Below, piece by piece: positions 43,712-53,642 of a stretch of 64,000 nt of DNA. Under the pieces are notes generated by a model. It worked only from the letters and a program-made list of their open reading frames with translations. It made no database searches and was not told the origin of the DNA. Each line of letters starts with the position of its first letter. Position 1 is the first letter of the stretch. A program made the position numbers and the translations under genes. The stretch spans positions 1 through 64,000 of the forward strand of contig QOQW01000023.1 of assembly GCA_003327425.1 (NCBI GenBank), read 5' to 3'. This DNA is from Candidatus Ozemibacter sibiricus. Lineage in GTDB: Bacteria > Muiribacteriota > Ozemobacteria > Ozemobacterales > Ozemobacteraceae.

Positions 43712-43743
43712 GGCCAGGGATCAATCACTGGCCTGGCTGTTTT
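43712..43743 (+). terminator. possible insulating hairpin before tetR
   Basis: GGCCAG and CTGGCC (43712-43733) pair around a 10-base loop, followed six bases on by TTTT. The 410-base gap 43480-43889 otherwise holds the PLD promoter, a GC-rich stretch with no gene, and the tetR promoter. Confidence 0.3.
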
Positions 43744-43830
43744 CCCCTCCTCTCGGGACCTGAAGGCCCGATGCCGAAAAAATGAAACTATTCATCTTCA
43801 AATGCCTCGGATTTTTTGTCTCAAACGGTC

Positions 43831-43859
43831 TTGACAAGCTGATTCGCCTGCGCTACCAT
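43831..43859 (+). promoter_or_regulatory. promoter of the tetR-efflux operon
   Basis: TTGACA at 43831-43836, 17 bases, TACCAT at 43854-43859: a near-consensus promoter with the operator just behind it. Confidence 0.75.
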
Positions 43860-43865
43860 GGCACT

Positions 43866-43881
43866 GACTGACTAGTCAGTC
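43866..43881. promoter_or_regulatory. TetR operator palindrome
   Basis: GACTGACTAGTCAGTC is a perfect 16-bp palindrome centred on CTAG. It covers the predicted transcript start, 8 bases before the tetR ATG, as expected for autorepression by the regulator encoded next. Confidence 0.8.
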
Positions 43882-43889
43882 TGAACGCC

Positions 43890-44486
43890 ATGACAGGTCA
43901 TCGATCCAACCAGGGTTCCGACAAGAGCCACCGCCTGCGGGAGGTGGCGCTCGAACTGTTCGCCCGACAAGGGTTCGAGGCGACCACCATCGACGATCTG
44001 GTGGTCGCGGCCGACTGCGGCAAGGGCACCTTCTATCGGTATTTCCCCAACAAAGAAGCCTTGCTCGACCAGCTCCTCGAGGATCATTTCGCCCGCCTGG
44101 GCGACGCCATCGAACAAGCGGTGACCGCCAATCGCCCCCTGCCCGACAAGCTGCTGGCGGCGAGTCGGGCCTACGTGGCAGTGGCGCGCCACGACCGGCA
44201 CCTGCTCCGCATCCTCGAAGAGGTCAAGGTCAGGATGTGTCATGACCTGGAGCAGAAGCTCTTCCGAGCGCTGACGCCCCAGTATGTCCTGCTCTGTTCC
44301 GCCATCGAGGCCGAGATCGCGGCCGGGCGATTCCGACCCCTCGCGCCGTCCTTGTTCCTGCTCGCCCTGCTCGGAGCGCTGCACATGCTGCTGTTCCGCG
44401 AGATCCGGCTGGGGCGCAAAGCCACAGACTCCGACCTCAAGCAGGTCTTGTCCATCATGTTGCAGGGAGCGATGACCACCCCATGA
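43890..44486 (+). CDS. TetR family transcriptional regulator
   Basis: 198 residues. The N-terminal helix-turn-helix is typical (VALELFARQGFEATTIDDLV, then GKGTFYRYFPNKEALL). The ligand-binding helical C-terminus is unspecific. It overlaps the outer-membrane gene by 4 bases, so it is co-transcribed with the three efflux genes and probably represses the whole operon through the palindrome at 43866-43881. The inducer is likely a pump substrate, unknown. There is no obvious ribosome site before the ATG. Confidence 0.92.
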   Translation: MTGHRSNQGSDKSHRLREVALELFARQGFEATTIDDLVVAADCGKGTFYRYFPNKEALLDQLLEDHFARLGDAIEQAVTANRPLPDKLLAASRAYVAVARHDRHLLRILEEVKVRMCHDLEQKLFRALTPQYVLLCSAIEAEIAAGRFRPLAPSLFLLALLGALHMLLFREIRLGRKATDSDLKQVLSIMLQGAMTTP

Positions 44487-46285
44487 CCAACCACCCGCGT
44501 GTTCGATGGCCCCGCGCCCTTCTGCCGGTCCGGCGCCCCCTCCTTCTGACGCTGATCGCCTTGTGGGGGCTGGTCGGCGAGGCCGCCCTCGCCATGAATC
44601 TGGCCGGGCTCGCCGAGCTGGCCCGCCAGCGCACGCTCTCGCTGAAGATGGCCCGGCTCGACCTGGAAGAGAGCTGGATCGACCAACGGATCGCCGACAA
44701 CACCTTCATTCCCAACGCCGAACTCGAATACCGACAAGGCCAACGCTGGCTCCTGGACCAGGACCAGAAACGCCTCTCGGGCTCCTTCCAGGGCACGTCG
44801 CTGTTCAGCCTCCGACTCAGCCAGGAGTTCCGGGCCCTGGGCAAATACAACGAGTGGCAGCGCGATGTCTCCCGACTGAAGACCCAGGTGCGGGAGCTGC
44901 TGCTCGAACGGGCCGAACTCGACGTCATGCGACGGCTGGTGCGTCTGTTCTTCCAATTGGTCAAGCACGAGGAGCTGGCCCGCATCCATCGCTTCAACCT
45001 GGGCTTGATCGCCCAGCTCCTCGACATCGGCCGGCTCAACCAGCAGGTGGGCCTGGCCCTGCAGAAGGACGTGCTGCGCATCGAGGTGCAGCAGGCCAAC
45101 ACCCAGGCTGCCCTGGTCCGGGCCGAGCATGATTTCGCCAACACCCGCTTCGACCTGGCCAACCTGCTGAACCTGCGCGATACCGCCTCCCCCGCGATCG
45201 AGCTGCCGCCCTCGCTGAAATATCCCCTGGCGCAGATCGACGCGACCGCGACCCGCGCCTTGCTGATGGAGCGGGACCTCGATCTGGGGCTGGCTCGCCT
45301 CGACCGCGCCATCGTCGCCAAGACCCTGACCGCGGGCCGGTCGGCCAAGAAACCGGCGCTCAACCTGACCGGCACCTACAACTACGCCCCGCGCAATGGT
45401 CCCTTCGCCTACACCCGCGATTTCACCGTCGGGTTCAGCCTGGTCGGCACCCTGTACGATGGCGGCGACAAGATGAACGAGGTGCGGCGCTATGAGAAAC
45501 TGCTGGCGAAGGCCGACCTGGCCCTGCAAGACCTGGAAGCCAGCAAGCTGCTGACCCTGGAAAAGGCCTTCTCCGACTACGACGAGGCGCGGCAGCGCAT
45601 CGCCTTCGCCGAAAAGGCCCTCGACCAGAGTCGCGAGAACATGCGAGTGGTCGGCATCCGGTTCAAAGCCGGCGATGCGCCGATCACCGACCTGGTCGAC
45701 GCCCAGATCACCTTTTCGGGCGCGGCCGAAACCGCGGTGAATGCCTATTATGACGAACGGGTGCGGCTGGCCGAGATCCTGCTGCTGACCAGGCAATTCG
45801 ACCGCGTCCTGCAGCTCGACCGCGGCGCGGCCCGCGCCATCGAACAGGCCATCGACCTGACCGGCGAGGAAGCCGGCATCTCGCCGGACATGCCAGCCAT
45901 GAACGGCTCTGCACCAGAAGCTTACCGGGGCGTCGCCGCGGAGCCGTCCTCCGAGCCCGCGCCCCTGGCACCACCGAACGGGCCGCGCCCCGCTTCATCG
46001 CCCGGGGCCAGGGCCGAGGGCGAACCGCCCTCAGATCGGCCTTCCCCGGCGTCGGCGACCACCACCTCCGCAGCGCTCCCTTCCGCTCCCACCGGCGCCG
46101 CGGCCGACCCGGCGCGGCCCGCCGCGACCATCGCCCCAGCCCTTCCTCCCCCCGGCGCCGCCGACCGACCGACCGACCGCCAGGCCACCCCGGGGAGCGA
46201 GGCGACCATGCCCCTCACGCCGCTGCCGGTGCCGGTGCCCGGCCCCTACGAAACCCCCGCCACGGGGAAGGAGACGACCCCATGA
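44483..46285 (+). CDS. TolC-family outer-membrane efflux protein
   Basis: 600 residues. After a signal peptide (about 20-38) two OEP repeats give long coiled helices (ELARQRTLSLKMARLDLEE; DLALQDLEASKLLTLEKAF) and beta strands (FTVGFSLVGTLYDGG). The fold ends near residue 460. The last 140 residues are a Pro/Ala/Ser-rich low-complexity tail that TolC proteins normally lack; it would sit in the periplasm. It forms the exit duct for the adaptor and pump encoded next. The start is coupled to tetR and the stop to the adaptor gene (both ATGA). Confidence 0.9.
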   Translation: MTNHPRVRWPRALLPVRRPLLLTLIALWGLVGEAALAMNLAGLAELARQRTLSLKMARLDLEESWIDQRIADNTFIPNAELEYRQGQRWLLDQDQKRLSGSFQGTSLFSLRLSQEFRALGKYNEWQRDVSRLKTQVRELLLERAELDVMRRLVRLFFQLVKHEELARIHRFNLGLIAQLLDIGRLNQQVGLALQKDVLRIEVQQANTQAALVRAEHDFANTRFDLANLLNLRDTASPAIELPPSLKYPLAQIDATATRALLMERDLDLGLARLDRAIVAKTLTAGRSAKKPALNLTGTYNYAPRNGPFAYTRDFTVGFSLVGTLYDGGDKMNEVRRYEKLLAKADLALQDLEASKLLTLEKAFSDYDEARQRIAFAEKALDQSRENMRVVGIRFKAGDAPITDLVDAQITFSGAAETAVNAYYDERVRLAEILLLTRQFDRVLQLDRGAARAIEQAIDLTGEEAGISPDMPAMNGSAPEAYRGVAAEPSSEPAPLAPPNGPRPASSPGARAEGEPPSDRPSPASATTTSAALPSAPTGAAADPARPAATIAPALPPPGAADRPTDRQATPGSEATMPLTPLPVPVPGPYETPATGKETTP

Positions 46286-47370
46286 CTCGCCGCTCACTGC
46301 TGCTCAACCGGGTTTTCCTCATCGGCTGGCTGCTGGCCCTGACCGGGGCGGGCGCGCCGGCCGGTCTGGCCGCCGAACCGGGCCGCCCCTCGGCGTCGGC
46401 GATGGCCTCCGAGCCGGTCACGGTGACCACGCATACGCTGGCCACCGGCACGATCCGGGATCGTCTGGCCTTCACGGGCGAGACCAAGCCGTTCGTCGAA
46501 ACCTTCCTGACGGCCGATCTCTCTGGCCGGATCGAGAAGATTCTCGTCGAGAACGGCGATGCGGTGACGGCCGGCCAGGTCCTGGTGACCCTCGAACGCG
46601 AGCGGTACCAGATCGCCCTCGACCAGGCCGAGGCCTCGCTGCGCATGGCCGAACAACGGGCCCGCGAGACCCGCAGCGATTTCGAGCGCACCAAAGTGCT
46701 GTTCGAACGCAAGGCGGTCAATGACAAGACGTTCGAAGCGGCCGAAACCGCCATGGTGCTGGCCGTCAGCCAGGTCAAACAGGCCCAGGCCGCCTTCGAA
46801 CTGGCCAAGCTGAACCTGGAGCGGTGCAACATCCGGGCGCCCATCACCGGCCATTTCGTGAACCGCAGCGGATTCATCGGCCAGGGCGTCAACCCGGGCA
46901 CCATTCTGGGCAAGGTGGTCGAGCTGAAGCGGCTGTTCGTCGAAGCCCGCATTCCCGAGCACCAGATCCGCGAGATCGCCGTCGGGCAGGTCTGCCAGAT
47001 CGAAGACCGCCCCGGCCGGGTGGCCCACATCGATCTGTATGCCGACAGCGGGCGCGGGTTCCTGGTGAAGATCCTGGTGCCCAACGACGACCTGCATTTC
47101 AAGGCCAACATGTTCGTCAAAGGGTTCGTGGTGCGGCGGGAATACACCGACGTGCCACTGCTGCCTCTCGAGGCCTTGCTGACCGACGAGACCGGCAGCG
47201 CCCTCTTCCTCGTCGAGGCCGGGCGGGCCCGCCGCCAAACGGTCGAGGTGCTGGCCCGCGAGGGAACGAACCTGTATGTCAAAGGCGTCGAGGCCGGCCA
47301 GGCGGTCGTCGTGGTCGGCCAGCATACCTTGCACGACGGGGATCCGGTCGCCCCCGTCGCGCGGCCGTGA
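46282..47370 (+). CDS. RND efflux periplasmic adaptor
   Basis: 362 residues with a signal peptide ending near GLAAEP. Lipoyl half-motifs (GRIEKILVENGDAVTAGQVL and CNIRAPITGHFVNRSG) flank a short coiled-coil hairpin (about 105-160). The beta-barrel and membrane-proximal domains follow. It belongs to the same HlyD/AcrA class as the gene at 1190 but has a shorter hairpin. It links the TolC-type channel and the RND pump of this operon. Confidence 0.92.
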   Translation: MTRRSLLLNRVFLIGWLLALTGAGAPAGLAAEPGRPSASAMASEPVTVTTHTLATGTIRDRLAFTGETKPFVETFLTADLSGRIEKILVENGDAVTAGQVLVTLERERYQIALDQAEASLRMAEQRARETRSDFERTKVLFERKAVNDKTFEAAETAMVLAVSQVKQAQAAFELAKLNLERCNIRAPITGHFVNRSGFIGQGVNPGTILGKVVELKRLFVEARIPEHQIREIAVGQVCQIEDRPGRVAHIDLYADSGRGFLVKILVPNDDLHFKANMFVKGFVVRREYTDVPLLPLEALLTDETGSALFLVEAGRARRQTVEVLAREGTNLYVKGVEAGQAVVVVGQHTLHDGDPVAPVARP

Positions 47371-47388
47371 GGGCGGCCCCCGACTCCT

Positions 47389-50697
<3,309 letters not shown>

Positions 50698-50715
50698 GCC
50701 CCTGCCCCGCCCGGC

Positions 50716-50751
50716 GGTTCCGGCGCCGCGCCCCGCGGGGCGGCGCCAACC
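50716..50751 (+). terminator. large GC hairpin after the efflux operon
   Basis: GGTT..GGCGCC at 50716-50727 pairs with GGCGCC..AACC at 50742-50751, and the interior also pairs with one bulge. No T-run follows, so it may act as an mRNA-stabilising or Rho-assisted end, not a classical terminator. Confidence 0.45.
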
Positions 50752-50812
50752 ACGGGAGAGGGCGGCCGAGGAAGGGGCCACCAGGAAACTGATCCTCGAG
50801 CAGGGGATGTGG

Positions 50813-50818
50813 TACCAT
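50813..50818 (+). promoter_or_regulatory. -10 element of the cyclase pair
   Basis: TACCAT lies so close to the ATG at 50826 that the mRNA would start at or within a base or two of it, making it leaderless. The -35 region is weak (TGATCC at 50790-50795). Confidence 0.4.
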
Positions 50819-50825
50819 CGAAGGC

Positions 50826-53642
50826 ATGGACTCCCCTGCCCTGGCCCCTTCCCGCAGCCGCCTCCGGCGCCTGCTCGGGTTCCTGCTGTTCGTGGCGGTG
50901 GGAGTGATCATTCCCGCCTGGTTGATGGAACACCTGCTCGACCGGTTCGACGCAGAGCGGCAGGAACGCCTGGAGCAATCGGCCTTCGATCGGGCCACCG
51001 CCCTGATGGGCCAGCTCGACCTCGGCCTGGAACGCAACCGCCTGATCGACGAGGGGCTGGCCCGGTTCCGCCGGCGGGCGGAAGCCGTCTTGCGCGGGCG
51101 ACCGCTGGATGCCGAGACGGCGGGCGTTCTGGCGCGGCGCGCGGCCCGGTGCTTCCCGCGGGACAGCATCCTGGTCTGGTTCGCCTCGAACGCTCGTCTG
51201 ATCGAACCGCGGGGGTTGCCGCCGCCCACCACGAAGCGGAGCTGGCAGGCCTTGTTCCGGGTGCTGCGCCGGGCGACCGACACCACCGAGGCCGAGCGCA
51301 CGCTCGCCGGCAATTTCCTCAAGGCGACGCTGGGCGAAATCATCGAGGTGGGCTATCTGCGACAGGCGTTCCGTGGGGCGCTGACGGTCCTGAAGCAGGG
51401 GAAGCCCCATGCGATCCGCATCTTGCGATTCGGGGCCGGGCCCCGCCGCCGGCAGACGGCTGGCTGGCTGCTGGCCTTGCTGCCTACCGGGCGGGCCCGC
51501 TTCGGCTGGGAGCTGGAGCGGCAGGTCCGGCGGCTGTCGCGCGACAGGACCGAGGTGGGGGGCTACTGGATGTCGCGCCAGCGCGGCCTGGGCGGCGAGC
51601 TGCTCAACGACAACCTGCTGCATGGGCTGGTGCTGCGCCTCGAACAGGGGCAGGGCTTTTCCCGGTGGCGGGACACAACCTGCCTGACGCGGTACTGGAG
51701 CCAGGATCCCGATCTGGTCCTGGTGGCGGCGGTTCCCCCCGCCCTGCTGCATGGGAGCCTCGACAGCCAGCGGCTCCTCCGCGGGCTGCGCTGGGGCCTG
51801 CGCGGCGGGGCGGCTCTGGCCATCGGGTGGGCCTTTCTGCTCGCCGCGGGCTGGCTGCGGTTGTCGCTGGCCGCCAAAGTCCGGTTGGGAACGATCTTCC
51901 TGGCCGGTTTCCCTTGTCTGGCCATGGGCGTCTGGGGACTGGGCCATCTGCTGCAAGTCGCTCAATTCCAGGACGATGAGGTGCGCAAACGGCTCGAACA
52001 TCTGCTGATCTCGGTCGAACAGGAAGTCGCGGCCACCATCTCCCGCACCCAGTCGGCGCTGGACCGCCTGCTCCGCTCCCCGGCCTACTTCCAGATCGAC
52101 ACCCCGGATGCCCTGCGCGAGGCCTTCCAGGATTTCGTGCCCATCGGGTTGTATGAAGTGATGCTGGGCCAACGGGGCCGGCCGGTGCTGTCGTACGCCC
52201 CCCATCTCTCCACCGACCGGACCGCCCTGCGCCATCCCCCCCACCTCGGGGCCCTGCTGCGCACTGTCATTCGCCAATCGGGGTTCGACCTCGGCACGGA
52301 AGGCGACCGCCAGGAGGCCGCGGGCGAACCCTTGCTGCCAGCCACCTTCGATCTGTCCCATCTGCCCCGCGACCAGCTGCATCTCATGCGCTTCGGCAAT
52401 GAAGCGGGCTTCTTCTTCTTCTCGCTGGTCGAAGATGAGCAGCGCCGCCCGTGGCGTGGCACCCTCCTGTTGCTCGATTTCCAGGTCTTCAGCCGCCAGG
52501 CCATGGCCGGCTGGCTGCGCCGCCGTCCCTCCGACCGCGCGGGGGTGTTCTTGCGCGGGCTGGGCGCGCGCGGAATCAGCCATCAGCCCCGCCATCGAGC
52601 CCTCCGTGCCCTGCTCGACCTGGCCGCCCACACCCGCGAACCGCTCTGCCAGCCGGTGGAACTGCGAGGGCGCCGGTATCTGGCGCTGGCGCGGCCGTTG
52701 GCCGGCCTGGAGACCATCGGCCTGGCCGTCCTGCCCTATGAGGCGGAAGCGGGCTTCCCGCGCGCCACCCGGCGCTTCATGCTGACCCTGGCCGGCCTCG
52801 CCCTGGCCGGCGCCCTGGGCGGGGCCGATCTGCTGCTCTTCCTCTTCCTGCGTCCGCTGCTCGGCCTGCGCACCCTGATCGAACGGGTCGAGCGAGGCGA
52901 CACCGCCGTCCGTTCGCCGCGCTGGCCCACCGACGAACTGGCCGACCTGGCGGAGGCCTTCAATGGGCTGGTGGCCAGCCTCGGCCAGAAAGAACGGATG
53001 AAGCCCTTCCTCAACCGCGACCTGCTCGAGCAGGTCCAGACCACGCCCGAGGTCAGGACCGAACGGCGCCGGGTGGTGGTGTTCTTCGCCGGCCTGCGGG
53101 AATTCAGCCGCCTCGAGCGACTGGTCCCTCCGGAAGAAGCGCTGCAGGCGATGAGCGCCTTCCTGGGGCGGGTCGAGGAGGTGGTGCGGCGGTGGGGAGG
53201 CGAGATCGACAAGTTCCTGGGCGACAGCGCCCTGGCCGTCTTCGTCGAAGAGGAGGGCGCCCGCGCGCCGCCCTGCGGGGAACGAGCGGCCCGGGCCGCC
53301 CTCGATCTCCAGCAGGAGATGGTGGCCTGGAACGCCGAGCGCGGCCGCCACGACCAGCCTTCGCTTCGTGCCGGGGTGGGACTAGCCGGCGGCCCCGTCA
53401 TCCGCGGGCATGTCGGCTCCTGGCGCAAACGGCTCGATTTCACGGTCATCGGCGATCCCGTCAACCTGGCCGCCCGCCTCGAGAAGCTGGCGGCGCGCCC
53501 GGGAGCCCCGCCGATCCTGGCGACCGACGAGGTGGTGAGCGGATCGACGCCCGGGTTGCGTCTGATTCCGACGGCCATCCAGACGGTGCGTGGCCGACAG
53601 GGAACGGTGACGGTGGTGGGAGTGGCTCCCGATGACTCCTGA
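50826..53642 (+). CDS. membrane class III cyclase, C2-like half (metal Asp missing)
   Basis: 938 residues. N-terminal helix (about 15-34), a large first region, a hydrophobic pair near residues 320-380, a sensor region, then a helix (about 642-670), HAMP linker and class III cyclase domain (about 740-935). Purine-contact Lys796 and Thr873, and Asn880 and Arg884 of VNLAARLE are all present. One metal Asp is lost, however: FAGLREF has Gly756 where FADIRGF is expected. The second, Asp800 in LGDSALAVF, remains. It would be inactive as a homodimer. It overlaps by 11 bases the next cyclase, whose losses are the opposite ones, so the two probably form a heterodimer. Adenylate versus guanylate specificity: Lys/Thr favours cAMP. 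Confidence 0.88.
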   Translation: MDSPALAPSRSRLRRLLGFLLFVAVGVIIPAWLMEHLLDRFDAERQERLEQSAFDRATALMGQLDLGLERNRLIDEGLARFRRRAEAVLRGRPLDAETAGVLARRAARCFPRDSILVWFASNARLIEPRGLPPPTTKRSWQALFRVLRRATDTTEAERTLAGNFLKATLGEIIEVGYLRQAFRGALTVLKQGKPHAIRILRFGAGPRRRQTAGWLLALLPTGRARFGWELERQVRRLSRDRTEVGGYWMSRQRGLGGELLNDNLLHGLVLRLEQGQGFSRWRDTTCLTRYWSQDPDLVLVAAVPPALLHGSLDSQRLLRGLRWGLRGGAALAIGWAFLLAAGWLRLSLAAKVRLGTIFLAGFPCLAMGVWGLGHLLQVAQFQDDEVRKRLEHLLISVEQEVAATISRTQSALDRLLRSPAYFQIDTPDALREAFQDFVPIGLYEVMLGQRGRPVLSYAPHLSTDRTALRHPPHLGALLRTVIRQSGFDLGTEGDRQEAAGEPLLPATFDLSHLPRDQLHLMRFGNEAGFFFFSLVEDEQRRPWRGTLLLLDFQVFSRQAMAGWLRRRPSDRAGVFLRGLGARGISHQPRHRALRALLDLAAHTREPLCQPVELRGRRYLALARPLAGLETIGLAVLPYEAEAGFPRATRRFMLTLAGLALAGALGGADLLLFLFLRPLLGLRTLIERVERGDTAVRSPRWPTDELADLAEAFNGLVASLGQKERMKPFLNRDLLEQVQTTPEVRTERRRVVVFFAGLREFSRLERLVPPEEALQAMSAFLGRVEEVVRRWGGEIDKFLGDSALAVFVEEEGARAPPCGERAARAALDLQQEMVAWNAERGRHDQPSLRAGVGLAGGPVIRGHVGSWRKRLDFTVIGDPVNLAARLEKLAARPGAPPILATDEVVSGSTPGLRLIPTAIQTVRGRQGTVTVVGVAPDDS

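Noticed and set aside
43510-43728. Possible 72-codon minus-strand gene between the PLD and tetR genes
   Set aside because: No ribosome site or promoter suited to it, Pro/Arg-rich shadow-like composition, and it runs through the PLD promoter.
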